This document shows, piece after piece, positions 1 through 8,878 of a DNA stretch of 64,000 bases. The stretch's first letter is position 1. Every line of letters begins with the position of its first letter. Below the pieces are notes generated by a model. It searched no databases, was not told the origin of the DNA, and saw only the letters and a program-made list of their open reading frames with translations. Both the position numbers and the translations under genes were made by a program. The DNA comes from Parasphingopyxis algicola (GTDB lineage Bacteria > Pseudomonadota > Alphaproteobacteria > Sphingomonadales > Sphingomonadaceae), in contig NZ_CP051131.1 in NCBI RefSeq assembly GCF_013378075.1, positions 434,001-498,000 on the forward strand. The letters are read 5' to 3'.

Positions 1-633
1 TATCTTCGAACGTACTCCGTTTTCGCACTGGTTGATGCGGTGGGAGTGAAGAAGGCTCTAGCAGAAGATAGACTATCGGCCGATCGGCTGGCGTCGCTTC
101 AAGGTCACATTGATGATCTCGCGAGCAAGCACACTGATCTCGCTTTTGTCTCTTTCGCCGATAGCTTGATAGTGAAAACCAACTGGTCGGTTGGAACCTT
201 CGATACCGACGTTCAGTACACCTACGAGCCAGAGAAGATAATTCACGTGCTCCCTGAGCTGGAAAAGGCATATCTGAATACCCTAGGGCTTCCAATCTAC
301 GCTGTCGTAAGTCAGGGTTACAACGAGTTCTATCACCACGAACTGATCCATCGTTCTGTTAGCGGCAATCACATTTCGCTTAACAGTCTGGGCCTCCCGT
401 TCGCGCAACTTCAATCAATTGAAAGTGCAGCGAGAAAAGCTATTCGAGCTGGCGAACATGATCCAGCCCAGCTATATATGGACGATCATTTCTTCAGATC
501 TTTACGGATGAAATTCGAGTTCGACAAGGATAAGGAACCGAAGAATCCATATTTAGCGCCGATGTCGTCAGATCCGGGCGAATACGTAAGGTCTTCTTTT
601 TCAAGAGTAATTGATAACCTGAAAGAAGATTAG
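1..633 (+). CDS. Unknown protein, 5'-truncated by window edge
   Basis: The reading frame is open from the first base of the window, so the true start lies upstream; an internal GTG at 40 is only a fallback. About 210 residues are visible. I do not recognise the family with confidence. A 'SFADSLIV' strand followed much later by 'SIESAARKA' is faintly like the metal-binding strand and the helix of degenerate class III nucleotide-cyclase-like domains, but this is a guess. No signal peptide or membrane segment is visible. The base composition is clearly more AT-rich and the codon choice more relaxed than in every neighbour, which suggests acquired DNA. It ends 4 bases inside the convergent DAHP synthase stop. 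Confidence 0.6.
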   Translation, partial: YLRTYSVFALVDAVGVKKALAEDRLSADRLASLQGHIDDLASKHTDLAFVSFADSLIVKTNWSVGTFDTDVQYTYEPEKIIHVLPELEKAYLNTLGLPIYAVVSQGYNEFYHHELIHRSVSGNHISLNSLGLPFAQLQSIESAARKAIRAGEHDPAQLYMDDHFFRSLRMKFEFDKDKEPKNPYLAPMSSDPGEYVRSSFSRVIDNLKED

Positions 634-2042
634 GCTACCTCCCGCTTCCCGACCCCCGCGTCCTTCGCCCGTTCCTCATTCAGCATTTCCGCCAGCAGGA
701 AGGCCAGTTCGATGCTCTGGCCCGCGTTGAGCCGCGGGTCGCAATGGGTGTGGTAGCGGTCGGCGAGATTCTGTTCGGTCACGTCGATGGCGCCGCCCGT
801 GCATTCGGTGACGTCCTGGCCGGTCATCTCGCAATGGATGCCGCCGCCATAGGTGCCCTCGGCGCGGTGGACGGCGAAGAAGCCGCGGACCTCGTCGAGT
901 ATGCGGTCGAAGGGGCGGGTCTTGTAGCCGGTGGCCGCCTTGATCGTGTTGCCGTGCATCGGATCGCAGGACCAGATCACCGGATGGCCCTCGGCCTTGA
1001 CCGCGCGGACGAGCGGAGCGAGGCCCTCTTCGACCTTGTCATGGCCGAAACGGCTGATCAGCGTGACGCGGCCCGGCGAGCGCTCGGGATCGAGCGTGTC
1101 GAGCAGTTTGAGCAGATCGTCGGGATCGAGGCTGGGCCCGCATTTCATGCCGATCGGATTGGCGATCCCGCGGAAATATTCGACATGGGCGGAATCTTCG
1201 AACCGCGTGCGGTCACCGATCCAGACAAAATGGGCCGAGGTGTCGTACCAGTCGCCGGTTTCGCTGTCGCGGCGGGTCAGCGCCTGCTCGTAGGGGAGCA
1301 GCAGCGCCTCGTGCGAAACGTAGAATTGCGTGCCGTTGAGCTGGGGCACCCGGTCGGCGTCGATGCCGCAGGCGTCCATGAACTGAAGCGCATCGCCGAT
1401 CCGGCCGGCCAGTTCCTCGAACTTCTGTGCCCAGGGGCTTTTGCCCATGAAATCGAGCGTCCAGCTATGGACCTGGTGCAGGTTGGCATAGCCTCCGCTC
1501 GCATAGGCGCGCAGCAGGTTCAGCGTCGCCGAAGCCTGCGAATAGGCGCGGATCATGCGCTGCGGATCGGGTATGCGGGACTCTTCGCTAAACCCGATAT
1601 CGTTGACGATATCGCCGCGATAGGAGGGGAGCGCGACGCCATCCTGCTCCTCGACATCCGAGGAACGCGGCTTGGCGAACTGCCCGGCCATGCGGCCGAC
1701 CTTCACGACCGGAACCTTCGAAGCATAGGTGAGGACGACCGCCATCTGCAGGATGACGCGGAACGTATCGCGGATATTGGTCGGGTTGAACTCGGCGAAG
1801 CTTTCCGCGCAATCGCCGCCCTGGAGCAGAAAGGCCTTGCCTTCGGCCACTTCGGAGAGGTCGGTGCGCAGCTGTTTGGCTTCGCCTGCAAAGATCAGCG
1901 GCGGATAATTGGCGAGCGTGGTTTCGACATCGGCGAGCGCCGCCATATCGTCATAAGCGGGCATCTGGATGCCGTTGGCCTCTCTCCAACTATCCGGGCG
2001 CCAGCTATCGGGTGTCCATTGCTTCGTCATCGGCCAAATCAC
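630..2042 (-). CDS. Class II 3-deoxy-7-phosphoheptulonate (DAHP) synthase
   Basis: First enzyme of the shikimate pathway: condenses phosphoenolpyruvate with erythrose 4-phosphate in the cytoplasm. The family is clear from the class II (plant/actinobacterial type) motifs in order: '[11 protein letters not shown]' with the metal cysteine, '[14 protein letters not shown]', '[10 protein letters not shown]', '[13 protein letters not shown]', '[11 protein letters not shown]' with the metal histidine, '[18 protein letters not shown]' with the metal glutamate, and 'HTHCDPRLN'. At about 470 residues it has the usual length. A GTG at 2042 is preceded by AGGA at a 6-base spacing, so I prefer it; an ATG four codons in (2030) is the alternative. 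It is a single gene, convergent with the upstream unknown gene. Confidence 0.95.
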   Translation of the reverse strand: MIWPMTKQWTPDSWRPDSWREANGIQMPAYDDMAALADVETTLANYPPLIFAGEAKQLRTDLSEVAEGKAFLLQGGDCAESFAEFNPTNIRDTFRVILQMAVVLTYASKVPVVKVGRMAGQFAKPRSSDVEEQDGVALPSYRGDIVNDIGFSEESRIPDPQRMIRAYSQASATLNLLRAYASGGYANLHQVHSWTLDFMGKSPWAQKFEELAGRIGDALQFMDACGIDADRVPQLNGTQFYVSHEALLLPYEQALTRRDSETGDWYDTSAHFVWIGDRTRFEDSAHVEYFRGIANPIGMKCGPSLDPDDLLKLLDTLDPERSPGRVTLISRFGHDKVEEGLAPLVRAVKAEGHPVIWSCDPMHGNTIKAATGYKTRPFDRILDEVRGFFAVHRAEGTYGGGIHCEMTGQDVTECTGGAIDVTEQNLADRYHTHCDPRLNAGQSIELAFLLAEMLNEERAKDAGVGKREVA

Positions 2043-2159
2043 TCATATTCCTGCCTGTGGATAAATCCATGCGGCACTGCACAAGCGATTGCAACGGGGT
2101 TTTGCTTTCGAGCTGGCTAGCGGTGATTTACTCGCTCTCACGGAAACTGGGGCCAATAG

Positions 2160-2266
2160 CCCTCCCCCTTGATGGGGGAGGGTTGGGTGGGGGTGAACCC
2201 TCCGGAAGCGATACCGCCAGCCGACCGGTCACCCCGCCCCTAACCCCTCCCCATCAAGGGGAGGAG
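2160..2266. repeat. Palindromic repeat family A, copy 1
   Basis: Imperfect inverted repeat whose arms read CCTCCCCCTTGATGGGG...GGTGA and, on the other side, TCACC...CCCCATCAAGGGGAGG. It fills the gap between the DAHP synthase and carotenoid oxygenase genes. Related copies lie at 17803-17924 and 42409-42540. It encodes nothing recognisable and looks like a mobile REP/MITE-like element. Confidence 0.85.
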
Positions 2267-2280
2267 GATTGAAACCCATG

Positions 2281-3717
2281 CTAAGCGGTGCTTACCCAAT
2301 TGCCGTGGAAGCCGGGCGGGATGCGATGGGGCAAGTGGATCGTCGCGACCGGATCGCCGGCGAAGTTCGCGGCGTCGAGGATCACGAAATCGGTGCTGTC
2401 GTCGTTCATGTCGACGACCAGGCCGACGAGCCAGCCTTCGTCCTCGCCGTCTCCGCGCGGGACGAAGACGAACTCGCCCGGATGGCGCTTCGGCCCGAAA
2501 TCGTGGACCTGTCGTTGGCCGCTTTCCACATCATATTTGAAGAGCCGGGTGTCGTTGATGAGACCGGGCGTGTCCTCGCTGCCTTCGGCGGCCATGCAAT
2601 AGGCGAAGCGATAGGGCTTGCCGGCCAGCCGCTCGTCGAAGCGCGGAAATTCCTGGTTCGTGGCATCGATGACCGTGCGCGCGACGCGGCCGCCCCTGGC
2701 GTCGATCGTCCAGCGTTCGAACGCGCTTTTCGAACCGTCCGGGCCGTCATGGCCGTCGGCGAACATGTGATTATGGGCGACGACGTCCATCACCACCGAA
2801 CCGTCCTCGCGTTCGAAGGCGTTGGCCGGGTGGAAGACATAGCAGGGCTCGACATCGTGCCAGACGATATCGGCATCGGTGCCCGTGCGCGGCATCAGCC
2901 CGATCCGCGCCCTGTGCTCGGGATTCCACCGATAGGGGAAGGGATGGCCGGCCATCAGCGTCTTCATTGAGAAGGTGACGGGCAGGTCCATGATGATCGC
3001 GTAATTCTTGGTGATCGCGCAATCATGGATGCTCGGGCCGTGCTCGACTGTGATCGGCTCTTCGCGGACGACTGTGCCGTCCGGCCCGACGACCGTGTGC
3101 CAGACCGTATCCATCGTATCGGCTTTGTAGCAGATCGCGTGCATCTCGCCGGTATCGGGATCGAGATGCGGATGGGCGGAGAAGGGGCCTTTCAGCGTGC
3201 CGTCGAAAGGATTGATCGCCAGGGTTTCGAGTTCGTCGTCGAGCTCGACCGGGCTGTTGCCGGCCTCGACGATCGCCCAGGTGCGGCCATTCTGGCCGAC
3301 GATATTGGTGTTGGCGTTGCCCGGTTCCCGGTCTTCGGGGCAGGGAACCGGCTGCTCGCCCAGTGCTTCGCTGACGTCGCCCGAGCGGATCCAGCGGTTG
3401 CGATACCATTCGGCCTTGCCGTCCGTGATGCGCAGGCCATGCGCCATGCCGTCGCCGACGAACCAGTGATAGGTCGCCGGTTTGGGCGGGGTCACCGGGT
3501 TGGGGCCGATCCGCAGATAGCGGCCATCGAGTTCGGCCGGGATCTCGCCGTCGACCGAAAGCTCGGTCAGCGTCAGCTCTTCCGTCATCGGTTTGTGGAC
3601 GCCGGTGAGATAGGGATGGTCGTCGCTGCGCGTCTTGAGCGCGGCGCTGACCTTCGAGACGCCGACGATGCCGGTCGTCACGGTCTTGCGGATGGTCTTT
3701 TCGATGACGCTGGCCAT
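2281..3717 (-). CDS. Carotenoid oxygenase / lignostilbene dioxygenase family protein
   Basis: Non-haem iron(II) dioxygenase of the RPE65/CCD family, which cleaves C=C double bonds in carotenoids, apocarotenoids or stilbenes. The four iron histidines are visible in order: 'SAHPHLDP', 'SIHDCAIT', 'VFHPANAFE' and, at the C-terminus, 'PGFHGNW'. The family hallmark 'GDGMAHGLRI' near residue 90 is present. At 478 residues it is full length, with no signal peptide. The ATG at 3717 has an AAGGA about 7 bases upstream. The gene is divergent from a TetR regulator across a palindrome that probably controls both. The substrate cannot be read from sequence; a second family member lies at 52383-53849. Confidence 0.92.
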   Translation of the reverse strand: MASVIEKTIRKTVTTGIVGVSKVSAALKTRSDDHPYLTGVHKPMTEELTLTELSVDGEIPAELDGRYLRIGPNPVTPPKPATYHWFVGDGMAHGLRITDGKAEWYRNRWIRSGDVSEALGEQPVPCPEDREPGNANTNIVGQNGRTWAIVEAGNSPVELDDELETLAINPFDGTLKGPFSAHPHLDPDTGEMHAICYKADTMDTVWHTVVGPDGTVVREEPITVEHGPSIHDCAITKNYAIIMDLPVTFSMKTLMAGHPFPYRWNPEHRARIGLMPRTGTDADIVWHDVEPCYVFHPANAFEREDGSVVMDVVAHNHMFADGHDGPDGSKSAFERWTIDARGGRVARTVIDATNQEFPRFDERLAGKPYRFAYCMAAEGSEDTPGLINDTRLFKYDVESGQRQVHDFGPKRHPGEFVFVPRGDGEDEGWLVGLVVDMNDDSTDFVILDAANFAGDPVATIHLPHRIPPGFHGNWVSTA

Positions 3718-3755
3718 GGCGGATGTCCTTGCTTGTAGGGAGCGGGTGATTCGCT

Positions 3756-3797
3756 ATGTTGACACTGTTAACGCAGCAATGGTAACAGTGTCAACAT
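3756..3797. promoter_or_regulatory. TetR-type operator and bidirectional promoter
   Basis: A perfect 15-base inverted repeat, ATGTTGACACTGTTA (3756-3770) and TAACAGTGTCAACAT (3783-3797), lies between the divergent carotenoid oxygenase and TetR genes. Each arm contains TTGACA, a consensus -35 box, and the -10-like sequence of each promoter falls in the opposite arm (GTAACA at 3782-3787 on plus; TTAACA at 3771-3766 on minus). The right arm includes the ATG of the TetR gene. Inference: the TetR protein binds here and shuts off both promoters, and its own mRNA may be leaderless. Confidence 0.75.
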
Positions 3798-4386
3798 GAA
3801 AAAGACGGCCATCAACAAAAGCTATCATCATGGTGATCTGCGCAGCGCGCTGATCGATACCGGACTGCGCCTTCTCGAGACGAAGGCGGGCGGCGATATC
3901 GGGCTGCGCGAGGTGGCGCGAGAAACCGGCGTCAGCGCCACCGCCGTCTACCGGCATTTCCCGGACAAGGATGCGCTGCTCACCGCGCTGGCGATCGAGG
4001 GGTTCGAGAAGCTCGCGGACGACCAGGAGGCCGCGGCCGTGCGGCATAAGGCCCGGGACGCGGCGTTTCGCGCCATCGGCCAGGCCTATGTGCATTTCGC
4101 GCTCGCCCATCCGGCGCTGTTCCGGCTGATGACGAGCTATATGCACCTGACCGGCGAATGCGATCGCAACAGCGTCGTCGGCGACAATCGCGCCGGGCGG
4201 CTGCTGAAGGAGAATATCGCGGCGCTCATGCCGGCCGACGCCAGCGCGCGCGATCGGGAGGTCGCGGCGATCCAGTCGGTGGCGCTGGTCCACGGGCTCG
4301 CCCAGCTCGTGCTCGCCGGACAGGTGCCCAACGATCCGGCGCTGATCGACGCCGCCGTCGATCAGTTCGGGGGCTGGAAGCGCTAG
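3796..4386 (+). CDS. TetR/AcrR family transcriptional regulator
   Basis: One-component repressor: an N-terminal helix-turn-helix binds DNA and a C-terminal helical domain binds a ligand. The HTH is residues 34-62 ('GLREVARETGVSATAVYRHF' then 'PDKDALL'). The C-terminal part resembles the WHG-type TetR domain ('AYVHFALAHPALFRLM'). At 196 residues it has normal length. The ATG at 3796 sits inside the operator palindrome and has no Shine-Dalgarno sequence, which fits a leaderless transcript and autorepression. The likely target is the divergent carotenoid oxygenase. It ends 9 bases before the convergent TPR gene. Confidence 0.93.
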   Translation: MKKTAINKSYHHGDLRSALIDTGLRLLETKAGGDIGLREVARETGVSATAVYRHFPDKDALLTALAIEGFEKLADDQEAAAVRHKARDAAFRAIGQAYVHFALAHPALFRLMTSYMHLTGECDRNSVVGDNRAGRLLKENIAALMPADASARDREVAAIQSVALVHGLAQLVLAGQVPNDPALIDAAVDQFGGWKR

Positions 4387-4395
4387 GTCCCGACC

Positions 4396-5367
4396 CTAGG
4401 CGCCCGGGACGCCGAGCGCGCGCGCCGAAGCGTTGATCCGTTCGAGCTGGGCCGAATTGCCGGCAAAGGCCTCGCGCGCCCGCCGCCAGGCATCGCCGGC
4501 CTGAGACGTCTGGCCCAGCTGCATCCGCGACCGAATCAACATGATCCAGCCATCGGCATCGTTGGGGTTGCGCGACAGGCGTTCGTCGAGACCGTTGACC
4601 ATATTCTCGATCATCATCTCCTGCTGGCCCTGCGGCAGCTGGCTGGCCGAGCGCATCTGCTCGGGCGTCGGCCCCGGAATACCTTGCGTCGCTGCTGCCG
4701 GCACATTGCTTTGCGCCGCGGTTCCGGGCGGTGGGACACGGCCGCTGACATCAATGCCTTCCTCTTCCGAAACCTGGGCGATCAGCCGGCGCAGATCGCC
4801 TTCCCAGGGAGCGCCGGCGGGCGTGTCGCGGAGCAGCGCGATCCAATCGTCGATCGCCGCCGCGTGATCGCCGGCCATATCCTGGCGAACGCCTTCGAAA
4901 TAGCGGGCCCGCGGATCGGCGGGGTCGAGCTCGAGCGCGCGGGCGAAAGCCTGTTGCGCCGCTTCGGGGAAATCGCCATTGGCCGCGAGCGCCAGCGCCT
5001 CGCCGCGGGCCGAGTGATAGCGCGCGAGCGTTGGATTGAGGGCGCTGGCTTCGCCATAGGCGCCGGCCGCGTCGGCGTAGCGGCCGGTCTGGAAATAGGA
5101 GAGGCCGAGCAGCGCCCAGCCTTCCTCGTCCTCGGGATTGGCCTCCAGCCGTGCTTCGAGCCTCGGGATAGCCACATCGAAATCGCTGTTGTTCATGGCT
5201 TCGGCCTGCGCCGAACCCTGCGGCGCGCCGCTTTCCGCAGCTCCCTGATCATCGCCGCGCGCGATCGCGAAGCCGATCGAAAAGGTCGCGATCGCCGCCG
5301 CCGCGATCAATACGTAGCGCGCGAGTCCGCCGGTCTTTCCGGCCTCCGATTCCCGCGATTCGCCCAT
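4396..5367 (-). CDS. TPR protein, CcmI/CycH-like (cytochrome c maturation)
   Basis: Membrane-anchored tetratricopeptide repeat protein of 323 residues. A short cytoplasmic N-terminus is followed by one membrane span (about residues 16-35, 'YVLIAAAAIATFSIGFAIA'), then periplasmic TPR units ('EGWALLGLSYFQTGRYADAA', 'PTLARYHSARGEALALAANG', 'PRARYFEGVRQDMAGDHAAA') and a further TPR pair at the C-terminus ('ADGWIMLIRSRMQLGQ'). This layout matches CcmI/CycH, which delivers apocytochrome c to the haem ligation machinery. The ATG at 5367 is preceded by GAAGGTGG at good spacing and is preferred to the GTG at 5376. It is divergent from a multihaem cytochrome operon, which fits a maturation role, but other ccm genes are not in the window. 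Confidence 0.75.
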   Translation of the reverse strand: MGESRESEAGKTGGLARYVLIAAAAIATFSIGFAIARGDDQGAAESGAPQGSAQAEAMNNSDFDVAIPRLEARLEANPEDEEGWALLGLSYFQTGRYADAAGAYGEASALNPTLARYHSARGEALALAANGDFPEAAQQAFARALELDPADPRARYFEGVRQDMAGDHAAAIDDWIALLRDTPAGAPWEGDLRRLIAQVSEEEGIDVSGRVPPPGTAAQSNVPAAATQGIPGPTPEQMRSASQLPQGQQEMMIENMVNGLDERLSRNPNDADGWIMLIRSRMQLGQTSQAGDAWRRAREAFAGNSAQLERINASARALGVPGA

Positions 5368-5512
5368 GATTTCCACCTTCTATAAATTTGCCGCTCCTAT
5401 CTAGCTTGTCCCCGCAAAGATGATAGAGTGGTGACAGGGCGCACAGACATGCTGGCGGAAACCGGGCAAACTCGGCCGTCGACTATGCTTGCCCAAGGGG
5501 CAGGGGGGAAAT

Positions 5513-7957
5513 GTGGCGGACGCCTATCGTATCGCTATCATCGGTTCGGGCCCGGCCGGTCTGAGTGCGGCGGGACGCGCCGCGCAACTCGGTCTTTCGC
5601 ATATTCTGCTCGAAAAGACCGACCATCTCTCCGATACCATCTACAAATATCAGAAGGGCAAGCATGTGATGGCGACCCCGAGCCAGCTCGTGCTGCGCTC
5701 GGACATGGATTTCGATGCCGGCAAGCGCGAGGCCGTGCTCGGCACCTGGGACGAACAGGCCGCGACCCAGGGCGTCAATGTGCGGCTCAATTCCGAGGTG
5801 GCGGCGATCGAGGGGGACGCCGGCAATTTCCGGATCGCGCTGGCCGATGGCGAAACGATTGCGGCCGAGAATGTCGTGCTGGCGATCGGCACGCAGGGCA
5901 ACCCGAATACGCTGCGCATCCCGGGCGGCGATCTGCCCCTTGTCCAGTATCAGCTCGACGATCCCGGCGAATATGTGGACGAACATATCACGGTGATCGG
6001 ATCGGGCGATGCCGGGATCGAGAACGCGCTGGGCCTGGCCGCCGATCCCGAACAGGGCAATAGCGTCACGATCCTCAACCGGTCCGCCGAATTCGCGCGC
6101 GCCAAGGACGCCAATGTCAAATTGCTGACGACCGCCGGCGAGCAGGGCCGCATCAACATCATGACGGAAACCTCGCCGGCCGAACTGCTGCCGGGCGAGA
6201 TCCTGCTCGACACGCGGGACGGCCAGACGAAGATCCGCTGCGATCGCGTGATAGCCCGGATCGGATCCGCCCCGCCGCGCAAGTTCGTCGAAGCCTGCGG
6301 CGTCGAATTCGCCAGCGAGGATCGCGAGGCGTTCCCCAAGCTTTCGCCCGCCTTTGAATCGACGAAGAACGGCGTCTTCGTCATCGGCGCGCTGGCCGGC
6401 TATCCGCTGATCAAGCACTGCATGAACCAGGGCTATGATGTCGTGGAGTTCATCAACGGCAACACCGAGCTGAAACCTGCCGACGAACCCTTGCTCGAGG
6501 CGAAGTTCCACGGTTTGCCGGGGGGGCAGTCGGTCGAGCAGTGGCTCGATTTCCTGCGCGCCCGGGTGACGATCCTCAACGAGCTTTCGCCGCTTCAGAT
6601 GCGCGAGTTCATGCTGGATTCCGAGGTTCATTTCTTCCGCAAGGGCCAGACGATCTTCGAAAAGAACGAGCCCGGTTCGTCGATCTTCGGCATTGCCCAG
6701 GGCGGCGTTCTCGTCGAGCTGAGCGAAAGCGACCGGTCGCTGACCCAGGGGATCGAGGAAGGGTCTATCTTCGGCGAAGTCGGCCTCGTTTCGGGGCGCC
6801 GCCGCGGGGCGACCATCCGCGCGGCCGAGGACACGATCGTCGTCGAGATTCCGCGCATGGCGACGCTGAAACTCATGGCGTCCGTGCCCGCCGCCCGGCG
6901 CGCCGTCACCAACATTTCGACCGAACGGCAATTGCTCCAGATGTTCGGCTCCGGCCTCAAGTCGGAGGACCTGGTCGATGTCATGAAGACGGCTGAAATC
7001 CTGCATGTGAAGGCGGGCGAAGCGATTATCGAGGAGGGCGATGACGGCATCGATCTGTTCGTCATCCGCTCGGGCTCGATGGTCGTGGAAAAGATGGTCG
7101 GCCGCAAACCGGTGTTCCTCTCCTATCTCCCGGCCGGTTCCTATGTTGGCGAAATGGCGCTGCTCGACGATCAGCCCCGAACGGCAACCGTGCGAGCGGC
7201 GATCAAGTCCGAGGTCATCCGGATTGACGGCCATGCGTTTCGCGCGCTGCTCGAGCGGAAACCCAAACTGCTCGAACGGGCGCGCCGCGAAATGGAATCG
7301 CGTGAGAATGTCACCAATTTCGTCGAGGCGAAGAAGGACAGTTTTTCCGGCGTCGTAGACATGTACAGCTCGGTCGCGTCCTTCCTCATCGAGAACGGCA
7401 TCGGCGAAGCGACCGACGTCCTGTTGATCGACGAGAATCTCTGCGTCGGTTGCGACAATTGCGAAAAGGCCTGTGCCGACAGCCATGACGGGCTTTCGCG
7501 GCTCGATCGCGAGGCCGGACGCACCTATGCGCATCTCCACGTGCCGACCAGTTGCCGCCATTGCGAACATCCGCACTGTATGGCCGACTGCCCGCCCAAT
7601 GCGATCCATCGCGGCGACGATGGCGAGGTGTTCATCGACGAAACCTGTATCGGCTGCGGCAACTGCCAGCGCAACTGTCCCTATGGCGTGATCCGGATGG
7701 AAAAGGTCCCGCCGCCCAAACCGTCGCTGCTCAGCTGGCTGTTCTTCGGTTCGGGGCCGGGGCCCGGCGAGCCGGACCATGACTGGATCGAGGAGCGGGT
7801 GTCCGATGATACGCCCAAAGTAGCGATCAAATGCGATATGTGCGCCGGGATAGACGGCGGGCCCGCCTGTGTGCGGGCCTGTCCGACCGGCGCCGCGATC
7901 CGCGTCGCGCCCGAGGAATTCCTGTCGGTTGCCCGGCTTGAGACGGAGCAGAGCTGA
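5513..7957 (+). CDS. Flavoprotein fused to two cNMP-binding domains and a 4x[4Fe-4S] module
   Basis: A three-part cytoplasmic electron carrier of about 814 residues. Residues 1-330 are an FAD/NAD(P)H oxidoreductase of the thioredoxin-reductase/YpdA fold: 'IIGSGPAG' binds FAD and 'VIGSGDAG' NAD(P)H; the CxxC redox pair of thioredoxin reductases is absent. Residues about 355-470 and 480-590 are two cyclic-nucleotide-binding domains ('GSIFGEVGLVSGRRRGATI', 'GSYVGEMALLDDQPRTATV'). Residues 643-790 carry four cysteine sets ('CVGCDNCEKAC', 'CRHCEHPHCMADC', 'CIGCGNCQRNC', 'CDMCAGIDGGPACVRAC') like HybA/NrfC-type ferredoxins. The GTG at 5513 follows AGGGGGGAAAT and beats the upstream TTG at 5489. First gene of an operon with a membrane protein, an FHA-cytochrome and a phosphodiesterase. 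Inferred role: pass electrons from NAD(P)H to the membrane partner under cAMP control. Confidence 0.9.
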   Translation: MADAYRIAIIGSGPAGLSAAGRAAQLGLSHILLEKTDHLSDTIYKYQKGKHVMATPSQLVLRSDMDFDAGKREAVLGTWDEQAATQGVNVRLNSEVAAIEGDAGNFRIALADGETIAAENVVLAIGTQGNPNTLRIPGGDLPLVQYQLDDPGEYVDEHITVIGSGDAGIENALGLAADPEQGNSVTILNRSAEFARAKDANVKLLTTAGEQGRINIMTETSPAELLPGEILLDTRDGQTKIRCDRVIARIGSAPPRKFVEACGVEFASEDREAFPKLSPAFESTKNGVFVIGALAGYPLIKHCMNQGYDVVEFINGNTELKPADEPLLEAKFHGLPGGQSVEQWLDFLRARVTILNELSPLQMREFMLDSEVHFFRKGQTIFEKNEPGSSIFGIAQGGVLVELSESDRSLTQGIEEGSIFGEVGLVSGRRRGATIRAAEDTIVVEIPRMATLKLMASVPAARRAVTNISTERQLLQMFGSGLKSEDLVDVMKTAEILHVKAGEAIIEEGDDGIDLFVIRSGSMVVEKMVGRKPVFLSYLPAGSYVGEMALLDDQPRTATVRAAIKSEVIRIDGHAFRALLERKPKLLERARREMESRENVTNFVEAKKDSFSGVVDMYSSVASFLIENGIGEATDVLLIDENLCVGCDNCEKACADSHDGLSRLDREAGRTYAHLHVPTSCRHCEHPHCMADCPPNAIHRGDDGEVFIDETCIGCGNCQRNCPYGVIRMEKVPPPKPSLLSWLFFGSGPGPGEPDHDWIEERVSDDTPKVAIKCDMCAGIDGGPACVRACPTGAAIRVAPEEFLSVARLETEQS

Positions 7958-7959
7958 TC

Positions 7960-8871
7960 ATGGCGACGCGGCGCGCGGACATGGAGCCTGATTTCGCCGG
8001 ACCCGGCGAAATCGAACGGTCGAAGATCGCCGCCGGAGCGCAGCATGAGGGCTTCCTGCGCTATCGCCGCGGCTATTGGGGCAAGATGGCGCTCGCGATC
8101 TCGGTCACGCTGATTGCGATGTACCTGCTGATCGATGTCGAGCCGCGCCACAATGGCGGCAGCTGGCTCGGCTACACGCTCGGCACGGTCGGCGTCGGAC
8201 TCATTCTCTGGCTGACCATGCTCGGCGTCCGGAAGCGGGCGATGACGCCCGGCCGATGGTCGCTCAAGGCCTGGACGTCGGCCCATGTCTATCTCGGCCT
8301 GTCGCTGATCGTGATCGGCACCCTGCACACCGGTTTCCAGCTCGGCTGGAACGTCCATACCCTGGCCTGGGTGTTGATGATGATCGTCATCGTCACCGGC
8401 ATATTCGGCATTTCGGTCTATGGCATCCTGCCGCGGCAGCTCAGCAGCAATCGCGACGAGACGACCGAGGCGCAGATGCTCGAAACCGTGGCCGATATCG
8501 ATCGCCAGCTGTTCGATGCCGCGCAACCGCTGGATGCCGGCGGCGCAGCGGTCGTGCAGGAAGCGCTCGATGAAACGCCTTTCGACGGCGGTTTGTGGCA
8601 ACGATTGAGCGGCAAATATCGCAGCGGCGGGACGGCGCGGGCACTGGCGGATTTCCGGTCCCGCTCGAGCGCCGGCGATCATCCCCTCGACGAATTGTAC
8701 GACCGGCTCGAAGCCCTGCTGGCGCGCAAACAGGCGGCGCTTTCGCGGATCCGGCGGCATCTGAGGATCAAGGCGATGCTCCAGATCTGGCTCTACATCC
8801 ATGTGCCGCTGACCTTCGCGCTGCTCGCCGCGCTTTCGGCGCACATCATCAGCGTGTTTTTCTACTGGTAG
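7960..8871 (+). CDS. Integral membrane protein, putative haem-b electron carrier
   Basis: 303 residues with four predicted membrane spans: about 43-60 ('MALAISVTLIAMYLLI'), 67-87, 107-150 as a hairpin-like pair, and 275-300 at the C-terminus. Between spans 3 and 4 lies a hydrophilic, helix-rich cytoplasmic stretch (about 160-265). Histidines occur in or at the ends of membrane helices ('SAHVYLGLS', 'GTLHTGFQLGW', 'NVHTLAW', 'YIHVPLTF', 'SAHIISVFF'), the pattern expected for one or two b-haems. It starts 2 bases after the stop of the Fe-S flavoprotein and ends 7 bases before the FHA-cytochrome. The likely role is to carry electrons from the cytoplasmic Fe-S module to the periplasmic haems, as NrfD or b561 proteins do. 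No family could be named with certainty. Confidence 0.8.
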   Translation: MATRRADMEPDFAGPGEIERSKIAAGAQHEGFLRYRRGYWGKMALAISVTLIAMYLLIDVEPRHNGGSWLGYTLGTVGVGLILWLTMLGVRKRAMTPGRWSLKAWTSAHVYLGLSLIVIGTLHTGFQLGWNVHTLAWVLMMIVIVTGIFGISVYGILPRQLSSNRDETTEAQMLETVADIDRQLFDAAQPLDAGGAAVVQEALDETPFDGGLWQRLSGKYRSGGTARALADFRSRSSAGDHPLDELYDRLEALLARKQAALSRIRRHLRIKAMLQIWLYIHVPLTFALLAALSAHIISVFFYW

Positions 8872-8878
8872 GGGTGCG

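Noticed and set aside
744-2120. Long plus-strand open frame (458 codons) opposite the DAHP synthase
   Set aside because: Antisense shadow of a clear enzyme gene; high GC makes such frames common and its translation matches no protein pattern.
2160-2266. Repeat with regular GC-rich units as a CRISPR array
   Set aside because: Only two inverted arms, no direct repeats with spacers, and no cas genes.
5513-6500. Simple thioredoxin reductase
   Set aside because: The CxxC redox pair is missing and two further domain types follow in the same chain.
5483-7780. Long minus-strand frame opposite the flavoprotein
   Set aside because: Shadow of the flavin/cNMP/Fe-S gene, whose motifs are unmistakable.
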